NCBI GenBank assembly: GCA_905182175.1
Contig: CAJJAT010000011.1
Coordinates: 124,001-188,000, forward strand
Direction: 5' to 3'
Origin: Flavobacteriales bacterium UBA1494
Lineage (GTDB): Bacteria > Bacteroidota > Bacteroidia > Flavobacteriales_E > Vicingaceae
Length of the DNA stretch: 64,000 nt
Below are positions 1 to 9,361 of the stretch, piece by piece. Under the pieces are notes generated by a model. It had not been told where the DNA came from, searched no databases, and saw only the letters and a list, made by a program, of their open reading frames with translations. The position numbers and the translations under genes were made by a program. Position 1 is the stretch's first letter; every line of letters starts with the position of its first letter.

Positions 1-426
1 CCTTTGAATGCTGTTCTCATCTAAAAATTGATCAAAATCTACAGAATAAAAACTCTCGATTTTTCCATTATTAGGTTCATTTCCAGTATATTTCTCAACC
101 TCAATACCGTTCTCTGAAATAGAATAATTGACTATTGGAATTTCAGTAAATTCAGGCTGAAACCCGTAAATAAATTCTTGTAAAAACGATTGAGAAGTGC
201 TTTGAAGATTAGGAAGCAAAAGAACATCAACGAAAAATCCTGGGGGTTTTCGCGCTAATTCCAAGTGCTGAACATTAGCTTTAGGGGAGGAATCAGGCCG
301 TAAGATTGGACCTGCAACTGCAATCAACAAAAAAGCAGAAATAACCAAAAGGCCAAGTATAGCAATTTTATTTTGTACTAATTTCTTCCAAACTAATTGA
401 AGTGGAGATAGGTTTTGTTTACTCAA
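1..426 (-). CDS. ABC transporter permease, OppC/DppC type (5' part of gene, runs off window)
   Basis: This is the N-terminal 142 residues of an inner-membrane permease of the peptide/nickel ABC importer class. The reading frame starts at a TTG (no ATG is available, and a TAA lies in frame just upstream) and gives the typical OppC_N opening: a short basic cytoplasmic segment ending in QNKIAILGLL, one hydrophobic helix, then AGPILRP. After the helix it enters a long hydrophilic periplasmic insert (about residues 50-142), a feature of Bacteroidota versions. The permease core with the EAA loop lies beyond the window. It begins 5 bases after the glycosyltransferase stop, so it is the third visible gene of one operon. 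The substrate cannot be told. Confidence 0.72.
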   Translation of the reverse strand, partial: MSKQNLSPLQLVWKKLVQNKIAILGLLVISAFLLIAVAGPILRPDSSPKANVQHLELARKPPGFFVDVLLLPNLQSTSQSFLQEFIYGFQPEFTEIPIVNYSISENGIEVEKYTGNEPNNGKIESFYSVDFDQFLDENSIQR

Positions 427-431
427 ACTAG

Positions 432-1532
432 TTAGATTTTACGCCCTTTCCATTGCGGTTTATAAAACAAAGATAATAAAGCAATTCCCACAGAATAAAA
501 AGGATAAAAAATTGACAATAAAAAAGTCCATTTTACAATTGACTTAGGTCGAAGGTGTGGGGTAAGCCGTTGTAAAAAAAGTAAATCTAACACCCACTTA
601 AACAAAAAACATCCAATAAAAAATTGGATTGAATACAATTGAATTGCTGCACCAATTCCAACAACCAGGATAGCGAGGTTCGCTGAAAAAATTACCGCTC
701 CAATCTTTAACGTATCATAATCCCTATAATTTTTTGACTTTGAAGCCCACCTTACTCGTTGGTCGAAAAAAGACGAACAGTTCTCTTTTGTTTTAGTGGT
801 AATGACAGATTCCTTACTCTCTGAGAAAGCGATAGAACTATTGCCAAACTTTCTTTTAAAACTATGCAAGAGAAAAACGTCGTCCCCGGTGTTAACAGAC
901 CAATTCCCTGCATACGCGTCACTTTCTTCAAAAGCTGACTTTCTGAAAGCGTAATTTGCTCCATTGGACATAATCGCTCGTTTTCTTCGGCACATGAGCA
1001 GAGTCATGGCCATTAACGTTGAAAACTCAACCTGCTGTAATTCATGGAACCACCCTTTTGGACCGTTCAACTTTACTGCGCCTAAAACCATTTTTATTTC
1101 TTTATTTTCAAAAGGCAAAACCATTGTTTTTATCCACTTTAAGTTTGGCTCACAATCTGCATCAGTACAAACCATTATATCATAAATGGCATTGGATACA
1201 CCAAGAGAAATAGCAGCTTTTTTACCCTGATTACTCTCTAAGTTGAAAAGCTTGATTGTTAATTTAGACCTCCGAATTAGCTGTTGAATCAATTGCAAGC
1301 TTCCATCTGTTGAATGATCATTTACAAGAATTAACTCTAGGTTCGATTTATCGATTAACTGATCTTCAATAGAATTAATCAGACGCGTTAAATTGTCTCG
1401 TTCATTACGGTATGCAATAACTAAGGAAATTGGCTCTTTGCAATTGCTTGGCTTATTTCCATTATTTCCCCTCCTACCTAAAATAAGCCATCCCAATACA
1501 ACCGAATACACTAAAAAAATAAATCCAATCAT
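432..1532 (-). CDS. Membrane-anchored family 2 glycosyltransferase
   Basis: GT2-type transferase that would move a sugar from a nucleotide-sugar onto a lipid or polysaccharide acceptor at the inner membrane. An N-terminal membrane helix (residues 1-20) is followed by the GT-A domain: SLVIAYRNERDN near 36-47, D72 in VNDHSTDGS, the DAD metal motif at 124-126, GDD near 217-219 and a QRVRW motif at 258-262, the signature of cellulose-synthase-like processive enzymes. Two or three hydrophobic segments close the protein (about 278-360). Its start overlaps the end of the flippase-like gene by 4 bases, so the two are translationally coupled. That pairing suggests a glycolipid or exopolysaccharide role, but the product is unknown. 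Confidence 0.82.
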   Translation of the reverse strand: MIGFIFLVYSVVLGWLILGRRGNNGNKPSNCKEPISLVIAYRNERDNLTRLINSIEDQLIDKSNLELILVNDHSTDGSLQLIQQLIRRSKLTIKLFNLESNQGKKAAISLGVSNAIYDIMVCTDADCEPNLKWIKTMVLPFENKEIKMVLGAVKLNGPKGWFHELQQVEFSTLMAMTLLMCRRKRAIMSNGANYAFRKSAFEESDAYAGNWSVNTGDDVFLLHSFKRKFGNSSIAFSESKESVITTKTKENCSSFFDQRVRWASKSKNYRDYDTLKIGAVIFSANLAILVVGIGAAIQLYSIQFFIGCFLFKWVLDLLFLQRLTPHLRPKSIVKWTFLLSIFYPFYSVGIALLSLFYKPQWKGRKI

Positions 1533-2491
1533 ATTTTCTGTTGATTTATGGTAGGAAATAACATTGGTGTCTTTGCAAGATAGAACCCAATCAATGCAGG
1601 CACAAGCAAGTTAATAAGCCATAACAGCGAAGATACAACAACTCCAATTTCTCCTGCACCTAGAACACTCTGAAATACAAAAAAGCTAACACCCCCTCTT
1701 ACTACAACGCTAGAAAACCATCCAGTAGGTATAATAGCAGAACAAAGGAACACAAAAGCGATACTGCTGAACGTTTCATATACACCTAAGTCTGATTTAA
1801 AACAAAGTAATAACAGGTAAAATTGAGAACAAAAAACTATATACCTAATGAGACTCAAAAGTAAAATTTTGAGTCGATCCAGAAGAGACAGCTCAAAAGA
1901 GACGTGTTGGTTAAACTTCAGAAGAAAGCTCTTTACAAACTTGAAACGAAATTTAGATTGAAAATAAACCCAAAATCCAGCTCCTATCAAAAGCCAAGAG
2001 ATTAAATCGATTATCAAACTGGGAAGTGGGAAATTAATTTGGTCTTTTACAACTAACAAACCGAACAAACCAAATACAAAGGTTACGAGCAATTGACTGA
2101 AAGATAAAAACCCATTGCGAAAAAGTGCCTGACTTCTATTTTTACTTTCAATCCCTAACATTCTACCACCATAATCTCCAATGCCATTTGGTGTAACAAT
2201 TGAGAGTGCCACGCCACAAAGAACAGACTTTACACTCTGTAACCAAGATAAATTTTGTACATCCTTCAGTATCCATTTCCATTTTACTATTTCGATACCC
2301 CAGTTTAAAGGAACTAATAAGACGACAATTATAAATAGCACATAATTCCTAGAAATAGTATCTACAGTAAGTGACCAATCGACGCTATTTAACTTTGAAT
2401 TATATATCGATTTTAAATAATACAGACACAATAAAACCACGATTATAGTAACCGCAGTATTGCCTAATTTATATAGCTTTGCTTTTTCCAA
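1529..2491 (-). CDS. Lysylphosphatidylglycerol synthase/flippase-like membrane protein (UPF0104)
   Basis: A 320-residue integral membrane protein with about seven to eight hydrophobic segments and the GIGDYGGR-type motif (near residue 101-108) seen in the transmembrane half of MprF and in stand-alone UPF0104 proteins. These flip or hold lipids; the aminoacyl-transferase half of MprF is absent, which is normal for this family. No ATG is available: a TAG lies three codons upstream in frame, so TTG is the likely start, and this start codon touches the ruvC ATG head to head. Co-transcription with the downstream glycosyltransferase points to export or assembly of a lipid-linked glycan. The lipid is unknown. 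Confidence 0.75.
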   Translation of the reverse strand: MEKAKLYKLGNTAVTIIVVLLCLYYLKSIYNSKLNSVDWSLTVDTISRNYVLFIIVVLLVPLNWGIEIVKWKWILKDVQNLSWLQSVKSVLCGVALSIVTPNGIGDYGGRMLGIESKNRSQALFRNGFLSFSQLLVTFVFGLFGLLVVKDQINFPLPSLIIDLISWLLIGAGFWVYFQSKFRFKFVKSFLLKFNQHVSFELSLLDRLKILLLSLIRYIVFCSQFYLLLLCFKSDLGVYETFSSIAFVFLCSAIIPTGWFSSVVVRGGVSFFVFQSVLGAGEIGVVVSSLLWLINLLVPALIGFYLAKTPMLFPTINQQKI

Positions 2492-3060
2492 TGAAGGCTA
2501 AAGTTAAAGAAGTAGAAAAGATTATTTTGGGTATCGACCCAGGTACGTCAATCATGGGTTACGGAGTAATATCTGTGCTTAAAGGAGAAATAAAACTCCT
2601 TGCACTTGGCGTAATTCACCTTGCCAAACTGGGAGATCATTCTATAAGACTTCAACGAATTTATGAGCGTACTGTGTCCCTTATTGATGAGTTTAAAGTT
2701 GATGAGATGGCTATTGAGGCACCTTTTTATGGAAAGAATGCTCAATCCATGTTAAAGTTAGGTAGAGCGCAAGGAGTAGCGATGGCAGCTTCTATTTCGA
2801 GAGAGGTTACTGCAACTGAATATGCTCCAAAAAAAATAAAAAAGGCGGTAACAGGCAAAGGAGCTGCCTCTAAAGAGCAAGTAGCTGCGATGGTAAAATC
2901 TATTGTAAAATACAAGGAAGACCCTAAATACTTGGATGCAACAGATGCACTAGCAGTTGCAGTGTGTCACCACTTTCAGGGTAAGGTGTCAGTAAACAAC
3001 CAAAAGTCATATTCTGGTTGGGATTCTTTTTTAAAGAATAACCCCGGTAGAAAAGTTTAA
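2491..3060 (+). CDS. ruvC: Holliday junction resolvase RuvC
   Basis: Crossover junction endodeoxyribonuclease that cuts four-way junctions made by recombination, working with RuvAB. The 189-residue protein has all four acidic metal ligands of the RNase H-like fold: D16 in GIDPGT, E76 in AIEAPF, and D149 and D152 in DATDALAVA. The ATG is chosen over an in-frame TTG 12 bases upstream because it leaves the usual short leader before IILGIDPG. It starts exactly where the divergent membrane-protein gene starts, so both promoters must lie inside the opposite gene. Its stop overlaps the HIT gene stop by 4 bases (convergent). Confidence 0.96.
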   Translation: MKAKVKEVEKIILGIDPGTSIMGYGVISVLKGEIKLLALGVIHLAKLGDHSIRLQRIYERTVSLIDEFKVDEMAIEAPFYGKNAQSMLKLGRAQGVAMAASISREVTATEYAPKKIKKAVTGKGAASKEQVAAMVKSIVKYKEDPKYLDATDALAVAVCHHFQGKVSVNNQKSYSGWDSFLKNNPGRKV

Positions 3061-3443
3061 GAATTAATTTTCAAAGCAATTTCCTCCAATGTTTCCATTG
3101 AAACATTCAATTTAGGTGCAGCAAAATTAATGTCGTTTACATTATTTATTGGGACTAGATGGATATGAGCATGAGAGACCTCTAATCCTATGACTGCTAT
3201 ACCAATTCGTTTGCACTCTATTGCCGATTTTACTTTCTTCGCTACAATTTGTGCGAACTTCCACATTTCAGAGTACTCTTCAGAATCCATATCGAAAATA
3301 TAATCTGTTTCAATTTTTGGAATAACCAAAGTATGTCCTAACGCTAGGGGTTGGATGTCTAAAAACGCAAGAAACCTCTCATTTTCTGCAATTTTAAAAC
3401 TTGGAATTTCTTCACTTATAATTTTCGAGAATATGGTGGCCAT
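3057..3443 (-). CDS. HIT family hydrolase (histidine triad nucleotide-binding protein)
   Basis: Small soluble nucleotide phosphoramidase/hydrolase of the HIT superfamily, 128 residues, usual length for Hint proteins. The histidine triad HAHIHLVP lies at 91-98 and the conserved GHTLVIPK at 36-43; the N-terminal TIFSKIISEEIPS is typical of the Hint branch. Its ATG overlaps the greA stop as TAATG, so greA and this gene are translationally coupled; this greA-HIT order is common in Bacteroidota. The natural substrate is not predictable, with purine nucleoside phosphoramidates (such as AMP-lysine) the known test substrates of the family. Confidence 0.93.
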   Translation of the reverse strand: MATIFSKIISEEIPSFKIAENERFLAFLDIQPLALGHTLVIPKIETDYIFDMDSEEYSEMWKFAQIVAKKVKSAIECKRIGIAVIGLEVSHAHIHLVPINNVNDINFAAPKLNVSMETLEEIALKINS

Positions 3444-3916
3444 TATCTACTAATTTCAATAACCTCAAACTTCACTACCCCTGAAGGAACAATAACTTCT
3501 GCAAATTCCCCAACCTTTTTACCAAGTAAACCTTTAGCTATTGGGGATTCGACTGAGATGCGTTTTTCAGCCATGTTCGCTTCTTTTTCGGAAACAATAG
3601 TATACTGCATTACAGCCCCATTCGTTACGTTTTTAATCTTCACTTTCGATAAGATTAAAACTTTCGTCGTATCCAATTCAGATTCATCAACAACCCTCGA
3701 GTTGGCGACTAAAGTTTGTAGCTTGCTAATCTTCAATTCCAGTAGTCCTTGTGCCTCTTTAGCAGCATCGTACTCCGCATTTTCAGACAAATCTCCTTTA
3801 TCTCTTGCTTCCCCAATTTGCGCGGAGATTGAAGGTCTCTCAACCTTCTTTAAATGGTTTAACTCATCCTTTACTTTTTGTAAACCTTCTTCTGTAAAAT
3901 AACTAATTTGACTCAT
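3443..3916 (-). CDS. greA: Transcription elongation factor GreA
   Basis: GreA rescues backtracked RNA polymerase by stimulating cleavage of the nascent transcript in the secondary channel. The 157-residue length matches the family. The N-terminal coiled coil (about residues 8-75) carries the tip acidic pair in GDLSENAEYDAA (residues 42-53), required for cleavage; the C-terminal FKBP-like domain ends with SPIAKGLLGKKVGE and a short strand. It precedes the HIT gene with a TAATG overlap, and the terminator of the barrel operon lies between it and the next upstream gene, so it is transcribed from its own promoter within the roughly 80-base gap. Confidence 0.97.
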   Translation of the reverse strand: MSQISYFTEEGLQKVKDELNHLKKVERPSISAQIGEARDKGDLSENAEYDAAKEAQGLLELKISKLQTLVANSRVVDESELDTTKVLILSKVKIKNVTNGAVMQYTIVSEKEANMAEKRISVESPIAKGLLGKKVGEFAEVIVPSGVVKFEVIEISR

Positions 3917-3943
3917 AATTTGTGCACTAATTATATATAATTC

Positions 3944-3976
3944 AAAAAGAGAACCCCTCTCGAGATTCTCTTTTTT
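3944..3976 (-). terminator. Intrinsic terminator of the receptor/giant protein/barrel operon (bidirectional form)
   Basis: A perfect 10-bp stem, AAAAAGAGAA paired with TTCTCTTTTT, encloses a 12-base loop and ends in T runs on both strands. It sits 21 bases beyond the stop of the PorV/PorQ-like gene and before greA, so it probably ends the long minus-strand operon and insulates greA. Confidence 0.75.
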
Positions 3977-3997
3977 AAATTTAAGATTTTTTTAAAT

Positions 3998-5080
3998 TTA
4001 GAAAGTAAACCTGACGCCAATTGCATGCGATCCGTCAAACGCTCTAGTAACTCTATACGAGTAATCTAATCCAATTGTTCCCGCACCGTCTTTACTGGTT
4101 GGAACTTCAAGTGTTGCACCCAAAGTTGGTCCGACGGACGTTGTACGCGCCTCAACTTCGTCGCCTCCATCGGTTTCAAATACATATCCTGCTCTTACCA
4201 TGAACTTCTCCTGAAATGCGTATTCTGCTCCAGCCCTAATTTGATCTTTTGTAAAAGAATTTGAAGTAAAAGTACCGCTTGTTGTAATTCTATGTTCCGC
4301 AACAAAGTTACCATTCTCTAACTCTTCAGGCGTAGTCAAAAAGAAATCATACGAGGCTCCTATATTTACCATTGAAGGTAATTCAAAATCGTTCGCTCTC
4401 CTTTCAAATGTAAGTACCTGGTCAGTATTTATTTTTTCAGCTTGAAAAGATAGACCATTTCCTGAATACTTGGTTGTTGGACCCACATTTCTCAACGTAA
4501 TGCCGAATTTAAAAGCATCGAACTTAGCCGTTTTATAATTAACCCCTGCATCTATAGAAATACCAGAAGCATTTACATCAGCTGTTGACTCTGATATTAA
4601 TCTTACTACAACGCCACCACTAATGCTGTTAGAGAATCGTTTTGAATAGGCAACTCCTATATTAAGGTAATTAGGTTGGAAAGTACCAATGCCTCCGTCA
4701 GGTAAATCTGCCGTAGTAATTTGCATTTCGCCAAAACTCATTCTAGTTACGCTTAAACCTAACACTCCAGATTCTCCAACTTTTTTTGCAAATCCAAAAT
4801 TTAGAATATTAATATCGGCTCCACTTAACCATCTAGTGTTTGAGAAGATCATCTCGGTATTTTCTGTAAAAGCCAAACCTGCGATGTTCAAATTCATTGA
4901 CTCAAGCCCCTTTGCGCTAGCAGTATTTGCTCCACCCCAACCTGAACTTCTTGCCCACGGATTGATAAGCAACTCAGAAGCACCTGCCTCACCAGCCCGA
5001 TCCTCATTTCCCGCAAATCCATCAAAAGAAATAAATACTAATGCAATTGCTATTGTATATGTAATGTTTTTCATAATCAT
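3998..5080 (-). CDS. PorV/PorQ family outer-membrane beta-barrel protein
   Basis: A 360-residue outer-membrane barrel of the PorV/PorQ (UPF0164) family. PorV shuttles type IX secretion cargo from the SprA translocon to the attachment machinery; PorQ helps deliver PorZ. The signal peptide covers roughly residues 1-24. The mature start GASELLINPWARSSGWGGAN (about 33-52) is the family signature, followed by alternating amphipathic strands and a terminal aromatic F (GVRFTF), as barrels end. Two nearby ATGs (first and third codon) are equally possible starts. It begins 3 bases after the giant exported protein and is the last gene of the operon, so it may serve that one cargo rather than being the general PorV. 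Not classed further. Confidence 0.8.
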   Translation of the reverse strand: MIMKNITYTIAIALVFISFDGFAGNEDRAGEAGASELLINPWARSSGWGGANTASAKGLESMNLNIAGLAFTENTEMIFSNTRWLSGADINILNFGFAKKVGESGVLGLSVTRMSFGEMQITTADLPDGGIGTFQPNYLNIGVAYSKRFSNSISGGVVVRLISESTADVNASGISIDAGVNYKTAKFDAFKFGITLRNVGPTTKYSGNGLSFQAEKINTDQVLTFERRANDFELPSMVNIGASYDFFLTTPEELENGNFVAEHRITTSGTFTSNSFTKDQIRAGAEYAFQEKFMVRAGYVFETDGGDEVEARTTSVGPTLGATLEVPTSKDGAGTIGLDYSYRVTRAFDGSHAIGVRFTF

Positions 5081-5083
5081 TTT

Positions 5084-8000
5084 TTAGAAATTTGTAAAAT
5101 CAGCCGGTCTTACAGTTCCAAACCATTTAATAATTCGCTCACCAACATTTGGTACTTCTATATGGATAATATAGACTCCACTTGCAATCGGAACACCTAC
5201 TTGATTTGTTACATCCCAATCCAAGAAATTATCAGGACTTGACTTATTATATCTTCGAATTAATGTACCATAGCTGTTATAAATAGTCAAGATACAATTC
5301 TCAGGTAAATTTGTAAATTTCACGGTATTATCAAGCTGAGTTGTCTCATATCCACTTTGTGAATAGTATGGATTTGGAACCACATTCAATTGATCTAATG
5401 CACCTTTCAAATCAGCAGTTTGACGAGTAAAGGAACCCTTTCCAATTGTATTGAACTTATACACAGGCACACCTTTATTTTCTAACACTTGATTTAAAAC
5501 TGAATCCCCTTCTCTAATTGAGCTTTGCTTCGTATCAAATGGCTTGCTGACGTTAACATCAATTTGCACGTCATTAGACAGCAAAGTCTCTCCCGATATG
5601 ACTACAGGTAGCGTAACCCAAGTGCAACTTCCCCAACCTAATTGTGTCAATAAACCGTTTAAACCTCCACCTTGAAGGCTCAATAGCCTTCTCGCTTGCT
5701 TGCCATAGTCATATACCGGCATCTTCGCGTTGAATCTATTATACAAAACAGAGTCTTCGTCATTTTCTGTTTCTCTGAAGATATAAACATAATGCTTACC
5801 TCCCCACACCTGGCTAATAAATCTAGGGTCTATCCCTTCCACAACTGTAGATGTAGGATTCCACAACATATCATCTCCGTTGTTTAAACTATATCTAGAG
5901 TCTTCTCCAAACGCCATGTTAAGTCGATCTCCTGTCTCCTTATTAATTACGTAGCCGGGGAACCATCCCATTCCAAATGCGCTAATAAATGCGGCGTCGC
6001 CTTCTAACGTATCTCCATTTGCCGCAATTGTTGAGTCTGTTTGCGCTCTAGTTAAGTTGCCAAATCCAGTCGTATCAGTAGGATTACCTTCCTTATCTAC
6101 AGACAGTCTTGTCACTTTAACTTGGTTTTTATTGTGCAGATTCTTTGTAGGATTGTTGGGGTCTTGTAACCCATCATCTTTAGTCTCAACAACAGGACAC
6201 CTAGTCCATTTTGTTTTGTCATCCGTAATTACGAATTGGATAGACATTAACCTATCTAATGTTGATCTTCTAACATCAGATAAATCTCTAGCAGGAGCAT
6301 TCAATGCACTTACATCGCCTTGTCCTAATACGAACCTTGTTAAGCCATATGGTGCAATTGTTCCACCTAAAATACCCTCAAAATCTTCATCTGGATCTAA
6401 AAATGGATCCCCGTTAAAACCAAGATAATCTAAAAAGAATCCAGAAGGCGATTGAGAACCTGTCCCAGAAAGAATCCAGTTAAAAGGTCCTTCTGAATCA
6501 TTGTCAGGGATACCAGATAACCATTCTCTTTCGGGATCTTCAAACGTTATGCTTGCAGATAGAAAGCCGTTATTAGTTTCAGGCTCTTGAGTACCAGGCT
6601 CCACACCATCTTTAATCGTAATTGAAATTCCCCATTTAGGATTAAAAATTAACAATTGCTGGTTTAAGAACCCAATGGCCTTATCGGAATAAACAGTATC
6701 TATTCCTCCTCTTCTCCAAATTCTCCAATATGTGGAATCAGAAACCCTCTGATTATCTAAACTGTCGATGAATTGAACATAATACTCTCCCTCTTCAATA
6801 TTAAGTGGATCAACAACAGACACAGAGAACGGGGCTCCACCATCTTGATAAGTAATCTCGTTTACCGTGCTATCTGGAGAATCCCATGCTTTATTTAAAA
6901 GTATACCTTCAACAGTCTCATCTGTCAAAGATAATGCCTCTCCTCCATTGCCTTTACCTTGCAACCTTGTTATTCCTATTGATTCCCCAAAACTGGAATA
7001 AAATACAGTTCCTCCATTTTCAAATATTGGTGGATGAGGGATTCCTGTGAAGGCTGAAACCTCGCCACCAGTTCCGGACTTTCTACTTGGCAAATACACC
7101 CTTGTTTGACCGTCAAAAGCGGGTTTAAATGGATTTGCGCTATCGGGCGCTGCACCTTGCAAATATGGCTTAAACTCGTTATACCCGTATGCAATTGCTA
7201 AATAATAATATGTTTTATAGTTCATTAGCGCAGCATCTCCATCTGCAAATGCATCTAGATTCACGGAAAAACTTCTTTGAATTCCTTCATTAGCCGCTGT
7301 TACTTTTTTAACAGGAAGATTAGCATTTAAAGACTTGTCAAAATTGAAATTTATTAGATCAACAACATCGTCTTTGATATCACACTGAAAAACTAACCTT
7401 GCTTTACTAGGATCCTCTACATCATTTACTGATATTCCGGGACCTGCCAATTGATATACTTGATAGCCTTGGAATCTATATTTATTGTCATAAAAAATAG
7501 GAGGATTAGCATCTGCTAAAAAGTCGGGTGTTACAATATTGGGATCGGATTCCTCGTAAGTTTCATCTGCGTTGTTAGATGTTTCAGGATTTACAATGTA
7601 AAAAATCAACTCTTTATTCAATTCTTGCACCTGTAAATTTGGAGCATCAGGACCACTCAATACTTGAAAGCAATTATCAAATAAGGCTTGCGCCTTGTCA
7701 TCTGCTACTAGCAAATCTGCTACAGACGCCGCAGCTCCGCCACTTTGTGCTTGAGCAAACACAACGCCTACAGTAATGTCATTTACGTTTCCAGGATTTA
7801 GAGTAAAAGGACCGGCTGACTGTAAAAATCTTCTGTCTCCGATCGGGTTTAAAGGCTCGCCTCCTCCTGGATTATCTTCACTCCAGTCTATATTTGTGGG
7901 AATTGTTGTAAATCCATTCTCATCTGTAGTTCCCCAGTGCAATGGGTCACTAGATCCAGGAAACATAAAATCTGTAGGTATGTCTTCAACTCCTGCAGAA

Positions 8001-9340
8001 TTAAATCCATTTCCCCCGTGTCTCATTCTTCTACCGTTCTTCCAAATACCTCTCATGTAGTTGTAATAGTGAACGGCTAAATCAGGATCACCATTTGCCG
8101 CTGTTCCGATGTTGTAATAAACAAACCTTCTCATACCAAATCTTTCGTTGTCCGTAATCAAATCCGGATTTCTATCCGAAGGGTTGAAATAACCTAAGCC
8201 GTTCAATGCCTCTCCCGGTCCTATTCCGTAAGCGTTATTTTTATTATCTGCATCTTGGTATGGTCCCTCGAAGAAATCAATCCCAATCGCTGGAGGATTC
8301 GCACCGTAACCAGCCTGTCCACCTTGTCCTGGATCAAATTCAACTCCATTGTACGCATATCCAAGACCTCTTTCTACATCACATCCAACGTAATCGTCAG
8401 TAGCATCTCCAACATCCGGATCAACGTAACTAGCAAAATAAGTGTTTGTCAAAGTAAACGTAGACCTGTTTATCAACTCAAAATTATAAAAGGTCATGTT
8501 ATTAATCTCATCATTCGTAGCAAAAGCAAAAGCTTGTCCGTGAATCTCCATTCCTATTGAAGGTGCGTTAGATTCAGTATGCAAGTTACCCTTATCATTA
8601 AAAATCCACCAATATGTTTTGTCACCGAATAATGGTCTACGTCCACTTATTGTGCGATCTTCATTAAATTTCCTACAATCAACATCTCCTTTTAAATCGT
8701 AGTATGGATAATCCCCTAACTCCGGCTCATATGATTCGTCTCCACCAACATTCTCGTATGGAGCCAATCTAAAATCCTGACCTTTTGATACATCTCCATT
8801 GCCTGGCCAATCTCTAATAGTGTTAGGCATTTGGTAGTCGGGAAACTTTTCCGTGGCAGTACCTTCACGAATGGATATATTGTAAGCCTTAAACTGCGCA
8901 ACCTCAGATCTTGTTAATTCAAAGAAACGATCATAATCAGCGCAGGTTACATCATCAATTTCCGCCGTCCCAGTTGTATCTAATGGACCAGTATAGTAAT
9001 CCACACCTTGTCCAAATTTACTTACGGCTGCCTTTAGTTGGCCATTTACATCTGTTCCTGCTAACCAAAGTCCACCTGCATATAAAGCAAAACTGTTAGA
9101 CCCTTTTGGCACCTCGTAATCAGCTACTCCATTCGCCCGATCTTGCCACCATATCCCCCCGGCCTCAACTCGTGTTCTAACGTTGTTGAATTCTAGAAAT
9201 ATAAGTCTACTTGCTGGGGCACAACCAGCCGCAAGATTTAACTGAGCTCTCGATTGATTCTTAACTTTTTCTCCCCCCGCACCAAACAATAAAGCTGGAG
9301 CTAAAAGACCTACCAAAATTGAAATTTTTAATCTTTTCAT
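5084..9340 (-). CDS. Giant exported protein (1418 aa) with T9SS-like C-terminal domain
   Basis: A very long secreted protein with no enzyme motif that I recognise. Residues 1-21 form a signal peptide (LLAPALLFGAGG). The mature N-terminus carries the block GGIWWQDRANGVADYEVP (about 61-78) and AGGLWLAG (89-96), a conserved opening of this Bacteroidota family. The body is Asp/Asn/Gly-rich, suggesting calcium-binding or Ig-like repeat folds. The last 110 residues contain VVPNPYY, FTNLPENCILTIYNSYGTLI and a GVPIASGVYIIHIEV strand, the layout of FlgD-like/T9SS C-terminal domains, but the tail ends in GTVRPADFTNF instead of the usual basic KKVVVK-type strand. It lies 21 bases after the receptor gene and 3 before the barrel gene. 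Surface location is inferred. Confidence 0.72.
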   Translation of the reverse strand: MKRLKISILVGLLAPALLFGAGGEKVKNQSRAQLNLAAGCAPASRLIFLEFNNVRTRVEAGGIWWQDRANGVADYEVPKGSNSFALYAGGLWLAGTDVNGQLKAAVSKFGQGVDYYTGPLDTTGTAEIDDVTCADYDRFFELTRSEVAQFKAYNISIREGTATEKFPDYQMPNTIRDWPGNGDVSKGQDFRLAPYENVGGDESYEPELGDYPYYDLKGDVDCRKFNEDRTISGRRPLFGDKTYWWIFNDKGNLHTESNAPSIGMEIHGQAFAFATNDEINNMTFYNFELINRSTFTLTNTYFASYVDPDVGDATDDYVGCDVERGLGYAYNGVEFDPGQGGQAGYGANPPAIGIDFFEGPYQDADNKNNAYGIGPGEALNGLGYFNPSDRNPDLITDNERFGMRRFVYYNIGTAANGDPDLAVHYYNYMRGIWKNGRRMRHGGNGFNSAGVEDIPTDFMFPGSSDPLHWGTTDENGFTTIPTNIDWSEDNPGGGEPLNPIGDRRFLQSAGPFTLNPGNVNDITVGVVFAQAQSGGAAASVADLLVADDKAQALFDNCFQVLSGPDAPNLQVQELNKELIFYIVNPETSNNADETYEESDPNIVTPDFLADANPPIFYDNKYRFQGYQVYQLAGPGISVNDVEDPSKARLVFQCDIKDDVVDLINFNFDKSLNANLPVKKVTAANEGIQRSFSVNLDAFADGDAALMNYKTYYYLAIAYGYNEFKPYLQGAAPDSANPFKPAFDGQTRVYLPSRKSGTGGEVSAFTGIPHPPIFENGGTVFYSSFGESIGITRLQGKGNGGEALSLTDETVEGILLNKAWDSPDSTVNEITYQDGGAPFSVSVVDPLNIEEGEYYVQFIDSLDNQRVSDSTYWRIWRRGGIDTVYSDKAIGFLNQQLLIFNPKWGISITIKDGVEPGTQEPETNNGFLSASITFEDPEREWLSGIPDNDSEGPFNWILSGTGSQSPSGFFLDYLGFNGDPFLDPDEDFEGILGGTIAPYGLTRFVLGQGDVSALNAPARDLSDVRRSTLDRLMSIQFVITDDKTKWTRCPVVETKDDGLQDPNNPTKNLHNKNQVKVTRLSVDKEGNPTDTTGFGNLTRAQTDSTIAANGDTLEGDAAFISAFGMGWFPGYVINKETGDRLNMAFGEDSRYSLNNGDDMLWNPTSTVVEGIDPRFISQVWGGKHYVYIFRETENDEDSVLYNRFNAKMPVYDYGKQARRLLSLQGGGLNGLLTQLGWGSCTWVTLPVVISGETLLSNDVQIDVNVSKPFDTKQSSIREGDSVLNQVLENKGVPVYKFNTIGKGSFTRQTADLKGALDQLNVVPNPYYSQSGYETTQLDNTVKFTNLPENCILTIYNSYGTLIRRYNKSSPDNFLDWDVTNQVGVPIASGVYIIHIEVPNVGERIIKWFGTVRPADFTNF

Positions 9341-9361
9341 AATCTTTCTCTTTAAGGTAAT

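Noticed and set aside
7776-8560. Several open frames opposite the giant exported protein
   Set aside because: They are antisense frames in a long, open-frame gene, without start signals or family features.
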